Made by a program: the position numbers and the translations under genes. Positions 31,946-42,000 of a DNA stretch of 64,000 nucleotides are shown piece after piece. The first letter of the stretch is position 1; each line of letters opens with the position of its first letter. The stretch is taken from NCBI GenBank assembly GCA_038238115.1, contig JBBRYB010000002.1, positions 214,399 to 278,398 on the forward strand, written 5' to 3'. Source of the stretch: JBBRYB01 sp038238115 (GTDB lineage Bacteria; Actinomycetota; Actinomycetes; Propionibacteriales; Nocardioidaceae). Below the pieces are notes generated by a model. The model did no database searches. It worked only from the letters and a program-made list of their open reading frames with translations, and had not been told where the DNA came from.

Positions 31946-34158
31946 TGGTCACGCTGGACACCAAGCTTGCGGGTCTGCTCGGGGCCAAGACACAGAAGGC
32001 CCTGTCGTCCGCCTTCGACCTGACCACGGTCGGCGAGCTGCTCGCCCACTATCCGCGCCGGCTCGACGACCGAGGGCAGCTCACCGACTTCGCCGACCTC
32101 CGCATCGGCGAGTACGCGACGGTGCTGGCCAAGACGCTCAGTGTGAGGAACCACCGCTACCAACCTCAGTCCGGTGGCCGCCCTGCCGTGCGCACGGAGG
32201 TCGTGGTCACCGACGGGCGACGGGAGCTGCTGCTCACGTTCTTTCGCCAGTCGTGGCGAGCTGGCCAGCTCAAGGAGGGCACGGTCGCGATGTTCAGCGG
32301 CAAGGTGGGAGTCTTCCGCGGTCGTCGCCAGCTCACCCAGCCTGGCCTCGAGGTGCTCGGCCGAGGCAGCGACCTGGGCGCCTTAGGCGACGAGGAGGTC
32401 CAGCGCTGGTGGCCGATCTATCCGGCCAGCTCTGCAGTCTCGTCCAAGCAGATCATGGCGTCGGTCGAGATCGTCCTCGACGCGCTCGACGACGTGCCCG
32501 ACCCGCTGCCCGACGACGTCCGAACAGCCCATGGTTTCGTCCCGCTCAGCCAGGCCCTTCGGCAGATCCACCAGCCGGCACGTCCGGACGAGTGGCATGA
32601 GGCGCGCCGACGGCTGCAGTTCGACGAGGCGTTCGTGCTGCAGACCGCCCTCGCGCAGCGTCGCCAGCTGGTGCAGTCGCTGTCAGCGGTTCCCAGACCG
32701 ACCTTGTCGGGCGGCATGCGCGACCGCTTCGACGCCAACCTCTCCTTCACGCTGACGGCCGGGCAGTCCGAGGTCGCCGCCGAGATCGAGGCTGATCTCA
32801 CGCGGCCGCACCCCATGCATCGGCTGTTACAGGGCGAGGTCGGCTCGGGCAAGACGGTGCTGGCGCTGCGCGCGATGCTGCAGGTCGTCGACAACGGTGG
32901 TCAGTGTGCGCTGCTCGCGCCTACCGAGGTGCTTGCGGCGCAGCACTACCGCTCGATCGGGGGCATGCTGGGCTCGCTCGCCGATGCGGGAATGCTCGGC
33001 GGAGCCGACGATGCCACCCACGTCACGCTCATGACCGGGTCGCTGACGGCGGCACGCCGCCGACAGGCGCAGCTCGAGGCGGCTTCGGGGGCAGCCGGCA
33101 TCGTCGTCGGCACGCATGCGCTCCTGGAAGACGTCGTGCAGTTCGCCGAACTGGGTCTGGTCGTGGTCGACGAGCAGCACCGTTTCGGCGTCGAGCAGCG
33201 CGCGGCGCTCACCGGCAAGGCCGGTTTCACGCCACCCCACGTGCTCGTGATGACGGCCACGCCGATCCCTCGCACTGTCGCGATGACGGTCTTCGGCGAT
33301 CTCGACGTGTCCACGCTGCGCGAGTTGCCCGCCGGCCGTCGCCCGATCCAGTCGACCGTCGTCGGAGTCGCCGAACACCCCGGTTGGCTGAAGCGCGCCT
33401 GGCAGCGCGTCCGTGAGGAGGTCAGCAGTGGACATCAGGTGTACGTCGTCTGCCCGCGCATCGGCGGTGAGCCCGAGTCGGCGATGCAGGAGCCCGTGGA
33501 CGACGGGGACGACAGCGAGCGCGACAACGAGGGCGCACCACGCCAGCCGCCGTTGGCGGTGGCCGACGTGGCGGCCAGCCTGGTCGGAGGCTCACTCGCC
33601 GGGCTGCGCGTCTTCATGCTGCACGGAAGGCTTCCGAGCGAGGAGAAGGACGACCTGATGCGCCGCTTCGCGGCCGGTGACATCGACGTACTCGTGGCCA
33701 CCACGGTGATCGAGGTCGGCGTCGACGTGCCGAACGCCTCGGTCATGGTCGTCATGGACGCCGACCGGTTCGGTGTTTCCCAGCTGCACCAGCTGCGTGG
33801 CCGGGTCGGGCGCGGGTCCGCCGAGGGGTTGTGTCTGTTGGTGACGGACGCACCGGAAGGCTCGCGCGCTCGCGAGCGAGTCGAGCAGGTGGCGGCGACC
33901 GCTGACGGTTTCGCGCTGGCGCGCCTCGACCTCGAGAGTCGACGTGAGGGCGACGTACTGGGTGCTTCACAGTCGGGGCGGCGGTCGAGCTTGCGGCTCC
34001 TGTCGGTGCTGCGCGACGAGGACGTCATCGCATCGGCTCGTGCCGCGGCCGGTGAGGTGGTCACCAACGATCCGGCGCTGAGCCGACACCCCGGACTCGC
34101 CGATGCGGTGGCCCGGCTCGACGAGTCTGAGCAGGGCGACTACCTGGAGAGGTCGTGA
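31945..34158 (+). CDS. recG: ATP-dependent DNA helicase RecG
   Basis: Branch-migrating helicase that remodels stalled forks, 737 residues. After the N-terminal wedge/OB domain come Walker A GEVGSGKTVLALRAML (about 296-311), the DExH-type box VVVDEQHRFGVEQR (about 407-420), MTATPIPRTVAMT and QLRGRVGRGSAEG. ATG 31945 shares its A with the preceding stop; a GTG one codon earlier is an alternative. A tiny ORF overlaps its stop. Confidence 0.97.
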   Translation: MVTLDTKLAGLLGAKTQKALSSAFDLTTVGELLAHYPRRLDDRGQLTDFADLRIGEYATVLAKTLSVRNHRYQPQSGGRPAVRTEVVVTDGRRELLLTFFRQSWRAGQLKEGTVAMFSGKVGVFRGRRQLTQPGLEVLGRGSDLGALGDEEVQRWWPIYPASSAVSSKQIMASVEIVLDALDDVPDPLPDDVRTAHGFVPLSQALRQIHQPARPDEWHEARRRLQFDEAFVLQTALAQRRQLVQSLSAVPRPTLSGGMRDRFDANLSFTLTAGQSEVAAEIEADLTRPHPMHRLLQGEVGSGKTVLALRAMLQVVDNGGQCALLAPTEVLAAQHYRSIGGMLGSLADAGMLGGADDATHVTLMTGSLTAARRRQAQLEAASGAAGIVVGTHALLEDVVQFAELGLVVVDEQHRFGVEQRAALTGKAGFTPPHVLVMTATPIPRTVAMTVFGDLDVSTLRELPAGRRPIQSTVVGVAEHPGWLKRAWQRVREEVSSGHQVYVVCPRIGGEPESAMQEPVDDGDDSERDNEGAPRQPPLAVADVAASLVGGSLAGLRVFMLHGRLPSEEKDDLMRRFAAGDIDVLVATTVIEVGVDVPNASVMVVMDADRFGVSQLHQLRGRVGRGSAEGLCLLVTDAPEGSRARERVEQVAATADGFALARLDLESRREGDVLGASQSGRRSSLRLLSVLRDEDVIASARAAAGEVVTNDPALSRHPGLADAVARLDESEQGDYLERS

Positions 34159-34259
34159 GCGGTCATCCGGAGTTCGTGAAGGTGGGCGTTGCGGTCTTCA
34201 TCGACGCCACAGCCGGTGAGTTCCTCTTCACGAGCAGCGTGCCACGCAAGGCCACCTGA
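34155..34259 (+). CDS. Possible 34-residue ORF coupled to recG, unknown
   Basis: GTG 34155 overlaps the recG stop by four bases (GTGA), with GGAGAGG just upstream. The peptide begins MSGHPEFVKVGVAVFID and ends SSVPRKAT. The overlap and ribosome site are those of a translationally coupled gene, but the product is very short and I know no family. Confidence 0.3.
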   Translation: MSGHPEFVKVGVAVFIDATAGEFLFTSSVPRKAT

Positions 34260-34315
34260 GCCAGGCTCTCCCGACCTGCGAGTATGCATCCCATGAGGCA
34301 CCTCCGGGGCGAGCC

Positions 34316-34900
34316 ATGACGCGGATCATCGGCGGGGAGGCGGGTGGGCGGCGGCTGCGTACGCCGGCGGGTGACTCCACCAGGCCTACGGCCGACCGGG
34401 TCCGCGAGGCGCTGTTCTCGACTGTCGAGGCGTTGCTCGGCACGCTGGCCGGCCGCCGCTTCCTCGACGTCTATGCCGGGTCCGGCGCGGTCGGGCTCGA
34501 GGCCCGCTCTCGAGGCGCAGCGCAGGTCGTGCTGGTCGAGCACGACACCGGCGCTGCGAGGCTCATCAGGTCCAACGCCCGCGCTCTCGGGCTTGACGAG
34601 GTGAGCGTGATCGTCGCTAGGGCCGAACGCGTGGCCGCCCACGACCCGCCGGGTGGCCGCTTCGACGTGGCGTTCTTCGACCCGCCCTACGACCTGGCCG
34701 CGTCGCGTCTGGCCGAGGCGCTGGCGGGCCTGGTCGCCGACAGTTGGCTAGCACCCGATGCGCTGGTCGTCGTCGAGCGATCCCGCCGCGACGCCGCCTG
34801 GCAGTGGCCCGACGGCGTCCAGCCCGTGCGCGCGAGGCGGTACGGCGAGACAATGCTCTGGTACGGCCGCTTCGCGCCGACACACCATGAGGAGGCCTGA
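34316..34900 (+). CDS. rsmD: 16S rRNA (guanine(966)-N(2))-methyltransferase
   Basis: A class I methyltransferase of 194 residues. The N-terminal TRIIGGEAGGRRLRTP and RPTADRVREALFSTV blocks are specific for RsmD, FLDVYAGSGAVGLEARSRGA is the SAM motif and FFDPPYD the catalytic DPPY (about residue 121). It is followed by coaD with an overlap of one base (TGATG), the usual rsmD-coaD pair. Confidence 0.96.
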   Translation: MTRIIGGEAGGRRLRTPAGDSTRPTADRVREALFSTVEALLGTLAGRRFLDVYAGSGAVGLEARSRGAAQVVLVEHDTGAARLIRSNARALGLDEVSVIVARAERVAAHDPPGGRFDVAFFDPPYDLAASRLAEALAGLVADSWLAPDALVVVERSRRDAAWQWPDGVQPVRARRYGETMLWYGRFAPTHHEEA

Positions 34901-35382
34901 TGCGCCGAGTCGTCTGCCCGGGCTCGTTTGATCCGGTCACCCTCGGTCATCTCGACATCGTGTCGCGGGCGGCGGGCCTCTTCGACGAGGTGCTGGTCGC
35001 CGTACTCGTCAACGAGGCCAAGCGGGGCCTCTTCGGTGTCGATGAGCGCATGGACATGCTCACCGCGGCGGTCGAAGAGCTGTCGCTGACCAACGTTCGG
35101 GTCGTGTCCTTCCAGGGCCTGCTCGTCGACTTCTGCCGGGACCAGGGCGTCACGGCCATCGTCAAGGGACTCCGGGCGGCCAGCGACTTCGACTTCGAGC
35201 TTCAGATGGCGCAGATGAACCAAAGCCTGTCTGGCGTCGACACCGTCTTTGTGCCGACGAGCCCGCAGTGGTCCTTTGTAGCGTCGAGCCTGGTCAGGGA
35301 AGTCGCGAGGTTTGGCGGAGACGTCTCCGGGCTCGTACCGTCGGACGTACTCGCCCGTCTGCGCCAGCGGCTCGCCGACTAG
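34900..35382 (+). CDS. coaD: Phosphopantetheine adenylyltransferase
   Basis: Adenylylates 4'-phosphopantetheine in CoA synthesis. The 160-residue HxGH nucleotidyltransferase opens with CPGSFDPVTLGHLDI and ends with the ISSTxxR-type block WSFVASSLVREVARFGGD. Length and motif positions are normal. It is translationally coupled to rsmD. Confidence 0.97.
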   Translation: MRRVVCPGSFDPVTLGHLDIVSRAAGLFDEVLVAVLVNEAKRGLFGVDERMDMLTAAVEELSLTNVRVVSFQGLLVDFCRDQGVTAIVKGLRAASDFDFELQMAQMNQSLSGVDTVFVPTSPQWSFVASSLVREVARFGGDVSGLVPSDVLARLRQRLAD

Positions 35383-35434
35383 CTCAATTCGGTACCACGG
35401 TGTCAGCATGCAACCTTAGAGAGGCCGCCACAAC

Positions 35435-35887
35435 GTGGATGTGACACACCTGGTCGAGCAGCTGCGAACGACCGTCGAGCAGGCTCGGTCGCTGCCCATG
35501 TCGGCGTCTGCGGTGGTCAACCGGGCGGAGCTGCTCGAACAGATCGACGCGCTGCGCTCGGCCCTGGAGCAGGTCACGGCGCAGCCCCCATCGGCCACCG
35601 CGAGGGGCGGCGGCTCGGGGGGCGACTCACGCGGCGTGTCGGACTCCGGTGTCTCGAGCGAGGCGATGCGGCAGTCAGCCAACATGCTCGCCGAGATGCA
35701 GCGCGAATGCGAGGCGCTGCGACGAGACACCGACGCGTACGTCGACGGGCGCCTCGCCAACCTCGAGGTCACCTTGACCAAGACGCTCGAGGCGGTGCGA
35801 CGCGGCCGCGACCGGTTGCAGGGCCGCTCAGACCTGGACCATCTGGATCAGGCCGACGCCGACACGAGTTTCACCTACCCGACCTGA
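35435..35887 (+). CDS. DivIVA/SepIVA-like coiled-coil protein
   Basis: A 150-residue, mostly helical protein. An N-terminal helix (VEQLRTTVEQARSLPMS) and a second helix with NRAELLEQIDALRSALEQ are followed by a Gly/Ser-rich linker and a long C-terminal coiled coil (SANMLAEMQRECEALRR onward). This architecture and the position after coaD match the actinobacterial SepIVA-like proteins of division and elongation, though DivIVA's membrane-binding N-domain is not obvious. The start is a GTG at 35435. Function is inferred from architecture. Confidence 0.65.
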   Translation: MDVTHLVEQLRTTVEQARSLPMSASAVVNRAELLEQIDALRSALEQVTAQPPSATARGGGSGGDSRGVSDSGVSSEAMRQSANMLAEMQRECEALRRDTDAYVDGRLANLEVTLTKTLEAVRRGRDRLQGRSDLDHLDQADADTSFTYPT

Positions 35888-35919
35888 GCCGAGCCAGCGA
35901 CCGCTGCTGAGTGTTGGAT

Positions 35920-35976
35920 TTGAGGCAGTCGGCGCGCGCCGTTAGGCTAAGGGGTGCTGCCTCCTCACGGAGGCAG
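35920..35976 (+). promoter_or_regulatory. Promoter and 5' hairpin of the yceD-rpmF-rnc-mutM operon
   Basis: TTGAGG (35920-35925) and TAGGCT (35943-35948) are separated by exactly 17 bases, a good sigma-70-type promoter. Just downstream CTGCCTCC-TCAC-GGAGGCAG (35957-35976) forms a perfect 8-bp hairpin in the predicted leader, about 35 bases before the yceD start. Confidence 0.65.
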
Positions 35977-36011
35977 TGCTCTGTTGTGGCTCACTACCGG
36001 AAGTGCGTGTG

Positions 36012-36572
36012 ATGCGTGTCGACTCGCGTTCGCCGCTCGTGCTCAGCACGCACGAGCTCGGACGACGTCCAGGGTCCATGCGTAGCCGAACCCTCACGGT
36101 GCCGGCGCCGGCGCACCTCGGCATCGAGGTACTCGGTGTCCCCGAAGGTTCGCCGGTCGAGATGGAGCTCCGACTCGAGGCGGTCATGGAGGGGGTGCTC
36201 GCGTCCGGTCGCGCCTGGGTGTCGCTCGCGGGAGAGTGCGCGCGCTGCCTGGATCCGATCGATGGCGACCTCGAGGTGGCACTCCAAGAGCTGTACGTCT
36301 ATCCGGAAAGCGACGCGGAGGAGGACGAGGCCGCTCGTCTCGACGGAGAGCTGCTGGACCTCGAGCCGGCGCTGCGCGACGCCGTGGTGCTCGCGCTGCC
36401 GTTCCGACCGGTGTGTCGGCCAGACTGTCCAGGACTGTGCATCGAATGTGGCGCCCAACTCCGCGACGACCCGGGTCACACCCACGGCGAGAGCATCGAC
36501 CCACGCTGGGCGTCGCTCTCGAGCCTGAAGACCAACGCTGCCGGCGAGGCCGCCGGCGAAGACGAGGAGTAG
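36012..36572 (+). CDS. yceD: YceD-family (DUF177) protein
   Basis: A 186-residue member of the YceD/DUF177 family, implicated in large-ribosomal-subunit or 23S rRNA accumulation in bacteria and plants. The blocks ECARCLDPIDGDLEVALQE and PVCRPDCPGLCIECGAQL supply the conserved cysteines, probably a zinc site. ATG 36012 is chosen for the family start (LSTHELGRRPG follows); an upstream in-frame start at 35976 lies within the leader hairpin. rpmF follows 3 bases after the stop, the classical yceD-rpmF pair. Confidence 0.9.
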   Translation: MRVDSRSPLVLSTHELGRRPGSMRSRTLTVPAPAHLGIEVLGVPEGSPVEMELRLEAVMEGVLASGRAWVSLAGECARCLDPIDGDLEVALQELYVYPESDAEEDEAARLDGELLDLEPALRDAVVLALPFRPVCRPDCPGLCIECGAQLRDDPGHTHGESIDPRWASLSSLKTNAAGEAAGEDEE

Positions 36573-36575
36573 ATC

Positions 36576-36761
36576 GTGGCTGTTCCGAAGCGGAAGATGT
36601 CGCGCAGCAACACGCGCCACCGCCGTTCGCAGTGGAAGGCGTCCGCTCCCTCGCTGGTAACGTGCGCCAACCCCGCCTGTCAGTCCAAGCACCTTCCGCA
36701 CCGGGCCTGTTCCGAGTGCGGACAGTACGGCGGCCGCACCGACCGCCGCCAGGTGCTCTGA
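36576..36761 (+). CDS. rpmF: 50S ribosomal protein L32
   Basis: A 61-residue bL32. MAVPKRKMSRSNTRHRRSQW is the standard N-terminus and CANPAC ... CSECG are the zinc-binding cysteines. GTG start directly after yceD. rnc follows after 11 bases, so ribosome assembly and rRNA processing genes share the transcript. Confidence 0.97.
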   Translation: MAVPKRKMSRSNTRHRRSQWKASAPSLVTCANPACQSKHLPHRACSECGQYGGRTDRRQVL

Positions 36762-36772
36762 CGTCACTCGCC

Positions 36773-37546
36773 GTGGGTCAGGCAGCGCCGGGGCCGTCAC
36801 GCGCCGAGCTGTGCGCCGACATGGGGGTCGCCGATCTCGAGCCCGAGCTGCTGCACCGCGCCCTGACACACCGGTCGTTCGCCTACGAGAACGGCGGTCT
36901 GCCGACCAACGAGCGGCTGGAGTTCCTCGGTGACTCGGTGCTCGGAGTGGTCGTCACCGAGGCGCTCTACCGAACCCACCCCGACCTCTCCGAGGGCCGG
37001 CTCGCCAAGTTGCGCGCTGCCGTGGTCAACGCGCGCGCGCTGGCGGACGTGGCTCGTACGCTCGGGCTCGGGCACCACATCCTGCTCGGGCGCGGCGAGG
37101 AGACCACGGGAGGACGCGACAAGGCGTCGATCCTGTCCGACACCGTGGAGGCCCTGATTGGGGCCGTCTACATCGACAAGGGCTTCAACGCGGCCAGTGA
37201 AGTCGTGCACCTGCTCTTCGACCCCCTCATGGCGTCCGCGGCTGCCCTCGGCGCCGGGCTGGACTGGAAGACGAGCCTGCAGGAGCTGTCGGCGGACCTC
37301 GGGCTGGGAGTACCTGAGTACCTCATCGAGGACAGTGGGCCCGACCACAAGAAGACGTTCGTGGCGCAGGTCCGAGTCGGTGACGGTGTCTACGGCCACG
37401 GCACCGGATGGTCGAAGAAGGAGGCCGAGCAGCAGGCGGCTGAGACCGCGTGGCGCGCGATTCGCGTTGAGTTCCCTCAGCTCACCGCCCAGGCGTCGCG
37501 CGCAGCAGATGAGGCGGCGGCACCCCTTGCACCGCCGGAAGGCTGA
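36773..37546 (+). CDS. rnc: Ribonuclease III
   Basis: Double-strand-specific endoribonuclease for rRNA maturation, 257 residues. NERLEFLGDSVLGVVV (about residue 46) is the catalytic signature with its Glu and Asp. A dsRNA-binding domain occupies about 160-230 (KTSLQELSADLG; VYGHGTGWSKKEAEQQAA). GTG 36773 is chosen because it lies just after the rpmF stop. mutM starts 11 bases downstream. Confidence 0.96.
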   Translation: MGQAAPGPSRAELCADMGVADLEPELLHRALTHRSFAYENGGLPTNERLEFLGDSVLGVVVTEALYRTHPDLSEGRLAKLRAAVVNARALADVARTLGLGHHILLGRGEETTGGRDKASILSDTVEALIGAVYIDKGFNAASEVVHLLFDPLMASAAALGAGLDWKTSLQELSADLGLGVPEYLIEDSGPDHKKTFVAQVRVGDGVYGHGTGWSKKEAEQQAAETAWRAIRVEFPQLTAQASRAADEAAAPLAPPEG

Positions 37547-37557
37547 CGCCACCTCTC

Positions 37558-38409
37558 GTGCCGGAGCTCCCGGAGGTCGAGGTCGTCCGTCGCGGGCTTG
37601 AGCCCTACGTCGTAGGCCGCACGATCGAGCGCGTGCGGGTGCTGCACCCCCGGTCAGTGCGCCGCCACACCGCGGGTCCGGCGGACTTCGAGCAACGGCT
37701 GGCCGACCAACGAATCACGGCGGTTCGCCGTCGGGGCAAGTACCTCTGGCTCCCCCTCGAGTCGGGTGACGCGATCCTCGGACACCTCGGGATGAGCGGG
37801 CAGCTGCTCATCCAGCCCCGCGCAGCCGACGCAGCGCGGCACCAGCGCGTCGCCGTTGAGCTGTCCGGAGGGCGTGACCTGCGCTTCGCCGACCAGCGGA
37901 TGTTCGGCGGCCTCAATGTTTCAGCTGGTGGTGCAGAGCTGCCCCTCGAGATCGCGCACATCGCCCGTGACCCGCTCGACCCCCACTTCGACGAGGCTGG
38001 CTTCGCGGCGGCGCTGCACAGACGACGTACCGGGGTGAAGCGGGCGCTGCTCGACCAGACGCTGGTCTCCGGCGTCGGCAACATCTACGCGGACGAGGCG
38101 CTGTGGGCGGCCCGGCTGCACTTTGCCCGGCCGACCGAGACGCTGCGCCGATCCGAGATCGGGCGGCTGCTGACAGAGGTCCGAACCGTGATGCGGCGGG
38201 CGCTCGACCAGGGAGGTACGTCGTTCGACGCGCTTTACGTCGACGTCAACGGCGACTCCGGCTATTTCGACCGCTCGCTCGCTGCCTACGGGCAGGCGGG
38301 CCTGCCGTGCCCGCGGTGCGCGACGCCGATCCGGCGCGACGCGTTCATGAACAGGTCGTCCTACACCTGTCCCCGATGCCAGCCACGCCCACGCCGAGCC
38401 CGCTGGTAG
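37558..38409 (+). CDS. mutM: Formamidopyrimidine-DNA glycosylase
   Basis: A bifunctional glycosylase/AP-lyase excising 8-oxoguanine. The N-terminal PELPEVEVVRRGL supplies the catalytic Pro and Glu; RRRGKYLWLPLESG the conserved Lys; GVGNIYADEALW the helix-two-turn-helix; and CPRC ... CPRC at about 252-275 the zinc finger. 283 residues, GTG start, last gene of the yceD-rpmF-rnc-mutM group. Fpg rather than Nei is indicated by the intact zinc finger and N-terminus. Confidence 0.95.
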   Translation: MPELPEVEVVRRGLEPYVVGRTIERVRVLHPRSVRRHTAGPADFEQRLADQRITAVRRRGKYLWLPLESGDAILGHLGMSGQLLIQPRAADAARHQRVAVELSGGRDLRFADQRMFGGLNVSAGGAELPLEIAHIARDPLDPHFDEAGFAAALHRRRTGVKRALLDQTLVSGVGNIYADEALWAARLHFARPTETLRRSEIGRLLTEVRTVMRRALDQGGTSFDALYVDVNGDSGYFDRSLAAYGQAGLPCPRCATPIRRDAFMNRSSYTCPRCQPRPRRARW

Positions 38410-38613
38410 CGCGTCGAGCGCAGGGGCTGGTCACGGCGTAGCCGGCGGAGGTTCGCTTAGGTTGACCGGGACCGATTCCGGTGTCACCCTGGAAGCAGCA
38501 GCAGCGAATCCTTTCGCCGAGTCCTCGTGTTCGCGCAACCGCCCCGAGGATGTCACGGGTCGACGATCCGAGCGCTGCCGATCACCACTTTGTGACTCCT
38601 GGAGGATTCATCC

Positions 38614-38817
38614 ATGGCCAAGGCTCTCCTTGGATATGTCGGAGGCGACACCCGCCACGTCGACGAGAACCGCCGGCTCCGTCGGCGGGTCGCCGACCTG
38701 GAAGCGGTCGTGTTGAGGCTGCAAGCCGAGAATGACGCGCTCGCCGCGCGGGCCCACGAAGGGGAGCTGTTGACGGTCCCCGACCACATCGAGGACCGCG
38801 CGGTCGCTCGTACCTGA
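38614..38817 (+). CDS. Small coiled-coil protein, unknown
   Basis: A 67-residue protein: a short conserved-looking N-terminus (MAKALLGYVGGDTRHVDENRR is 21 long; its first half MAKALLGYVGG is hydrophobic) then a leucine-heptad helix around LRRRVADLEAVVLRLQ. GGAGG lies 10 bases before the ATG. The leader from a TAGGTT-like box near 38457 would be about 150 bases. It sits between mutM and smc, and I recall similar small proteins near smc in actinobacteria. Function unknown. Confidence 0.65.
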   Translation: MAKALLGYVGGDTRHVDENRRLRRRVADLEAVVLRLQAENDALAARAHEGELLTVPDHIEDRAVART

Positions 38818-39005
38818 CGGGTCGAGGCGGCTGGTGCAGCGCTAGTCGGCGCACGGAGCCAGTCCCGTCGGACGACGAATGGGTCCCCCGGCCCGGTGTG
38901 GGGTCACCACCCGAGCCGGTCCGCTCGGTAGCCTGCGGTGTCTTCGGTGTCCAGTACGCCGTACCACCGCCTGCCACGACGAGCGCCTGTGAAGGAGCAC
39001 CCTCG

Positions 39006-42000
39006 TTGTACCTCAAGAGCCTGACGCTGCGGGGCTTCAAGTCCTTCGCCGCCTCCACGACGTTGCATCTCGAGCGGGGGATCACGTGCGTCGTCGGGCC
39101 CAACGGTTCGGGCAAGTCCAACGTCGTCGACGCGCTCGCCTGGGTGATGGGCGAGCAGGGCGCGAAGACGCTGCGCGGCGGCAAGATGGAGGACGTCATT
39201 TTTGCTGGCACGTCCGCGCGGCCGCCGCTGGGACGTTCGGAGGTACTGCTCACGATCGACAACGCCGACGGCGACCTGCCGATCGACTATTCGGAGGTGA
39301 CGATCTCACGTACCCTCTTCCGCAACGGCGGCTCGGACTACGCCATCAACGGCCAGACCTGCCGCCTGCTCGACATCCAGGAGCTGCTCAGCGACTCCGG
39401 CATCGGCCGCGAGATGCACGTCATCGTCGGACAGGGTCAGCTGGACGCGATCCTGCACGCCAGCCCCGAGAGCCGGCGGGGCTTCGTCGAGGAGGCGGCT
39501 GGAGTTCTCAAACACCGCAAGCGCAAGGAAAAGGCGGTCCGCAAGCTCGACGCGACCCAAGCCAACCTGACTCGGCTCACCGACCTGCTCAGCGAGATCC
39601 GTCGCCAGCTCAAGCCGCTCGGCCGCCAGGCAGAGGTGGCTCGGCGGGCCTCCGTCGTCCAGATGGACGTACGGGACGCGCGGGCTCGGCTGCTCGCCGA
39701 CGACGCCGTAGGGGTGCAGTCTTCGCTCGAGCGAGAGATCGCTGACGAGGAGGCCGTCAAGTCGAGGCGCCGCGACGTCGCAGATGCACTCGAGGCGTCC
39801 CGGGCGAGCGAGGCCGAACTCGAGGATGCCCTTCGGCTCGACGCCCCGACGCTGGCGCAGGCACAGGAGACGTGGTTCGCGCTCTCGGCGATGCGCGAGC
39901 GGATGCGTGGCATCGCGAGCCTGAGTGCGGAACGGATTCGCAATGTGACCGACGAACCGGACGAGCGTCCCGGACGTGATCCTCACGAGATCGAGGCCGA
40001 GGCCGCCCACGTGCGGGTGCAAGAGGCCGAGATCATGCGCAATCTGACGGCGCACCGTGGCGCCCTTGCCCGCGCGGTGGCGCACCGAGACCGAGCCGAG
40101 GCCGCTCATCACGACGAGGACGTGCGGGTGGCGGGGCTCGCGCGTGCGTCGGCGGATTGGCGTGAGGGTTTGGCCCGGCTCGCCGGCCAGGTCAACACCG
40201 TCAAGAGCCGGGCGGGTGCGGCCGAGGACGAGATCGGCCGGCTGACCGACTCGCGGGCAGAGGCTGTCGCTCGCGCCGAGCGCTCCCAGTTCGACTTCAC
40301 GGCGCTCGAGACCCACGTCGCGGGGCTTGATGCTGGCGAGCGGGGCCTCGACGCCGAACACGAGGCTGCGTCGGCGCTGCTCGACGACATCGACGACCGG
40401 TTGGCCAAGGTCCGCGACGAGGCGCAGTCTGCTGAGCGGGAGCGGGCCGCTCTGGCGGCGCGCAAGGAGGCGCTGGAGCTGGGGCTGTCCCCGAAGGACG
40501 GCGCCGGGGCGCTCCTGGCCACCACCGGGACGGTTTCCGGTCTGCTGGGTTCGGTAGCGGCCCTACTGTCGGTCCGGCCCGGATATGAGGCGGCGGTCGC
40601 CGCGGCGTTGGGATCGGCCGCCGATGCCGTGGCCGTCAGCGACGCCGATGCGGCGGTCGGTGCGATCGCCCACCTCAAGGACGCGGACCTCGGCCGGGCC
40701 GGCCTGATCCTCGGTAGCGGCGAGGTTGACGACGCGGGATGGCCGGGCCTGAGCGCCCAGGCGACGTACGCCGTCGACGTGGTGGAGGCTCCCGCGGCGC
40801 TGGGGGCCGCGCTGAGGCGGCTGCTCTTCAAAACAGCGGTGGTCGACGACCTTGTCGCCGGACGAGAGCTCGTGCGAGAGATGCCCGACGTGGTCGCCGT
40901 GACACGAGACGGAGATGTGATCGGGGCGCACTTCGCCGCGGGCGGCGCTGCCCCCCAGCTGAGCCTGATCGAGGTACAGGCGGCCGTCGACGAGGCAGGC
41001 GCCGCACTTGCCGAGTCGGTCGCCGCCTCGCAGCGGCTGCGCTTCGAGGTGAGTTCGCTGGAGGCCGAGCGGGTCGAGACCCGCGGCCGTGTCGATGTGG
41101 CGCTCGCGAAGCTGCACGAGTCCGACGCGACCATGGCCGCGGTCGCCGAGGAGCTGGCGCATCTCGCCTCGCTCTGGCGCTCAGCGAGGTCTGAGGCCGA
41201 GCGGATCGAGACCGCCATCACCGCGGCGCGTCAGGCCCGCGACCGTGACGCGGCCGGTCTCGCCGAGCTTGAGCAGCGCCTCGTCGCGGCCCGGGACAGC
41301 CCCGATGACGAGCCGGACACGGGGGAGCGGGAGCGGTTGTCCGCCGAGGCGGTGACCGCGCGTCAGGCCGAGATGGAGGCACGCTTGGTGCTGCGTTCGG
41401 CGGAGGAGCGCGCCCACGCGCTTCGCGGCCGCGCCGACGCGTTGCTCAAGGCTGCCGAGCAGGAGCGCGTCGCGCGGACCCGCGCGGTCGAGCGGCGAGA
41501 GCGTCGGCGGCGGGAGGCCGCAGCGGCAGAGGCGGTCGGCATGGGCATTCGCTTCGTGCTCGAGCGGCTCGAGGGCTCGCTCGGCGAGGCGATGTCGCGG
41601 CGCTCGGCGGTCGCGGAGGCCAGGTCTGCGCGTGAAGGCGTCCTCGTGGCGACGAGGGCGCGGGTGCGTGAGCTCGAGGGTGAGCTCGCAGGACTGACCG
41701 ACACGGTGCACCGCGACGAGATGATGCGCGCCGAGCAGGCCCTGCGTCTGGAGCAGCTCGAGCAGCGCGCCCTTGACGAGCTCGGGCTCGACCTCGGTGC
41801 GCTTGTCGACGACTACGGCCCGGGTCAGCTGGTGCCTGCGACCCAACCGGTTCCCGACGATGCGTCGGCCGACACCGTGGGACCAGTGCCCTACGTGCGT
41901 GAGGAGCAACAGAGGAGGCTGCGCACTGCCGAACGCGCCCTCGCCGAGCTCGGCCGGATCAACCCGCTGGCGCTCGAGGAGTTCTCCGCGCTGGAAGAGC

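Noticed and set aside
38898..39005. Extra N-terminal 36 codons for smc
   Set aside because: The segment has no SMC similarity and precedes the GAAGGAG site used by TTG 39006.
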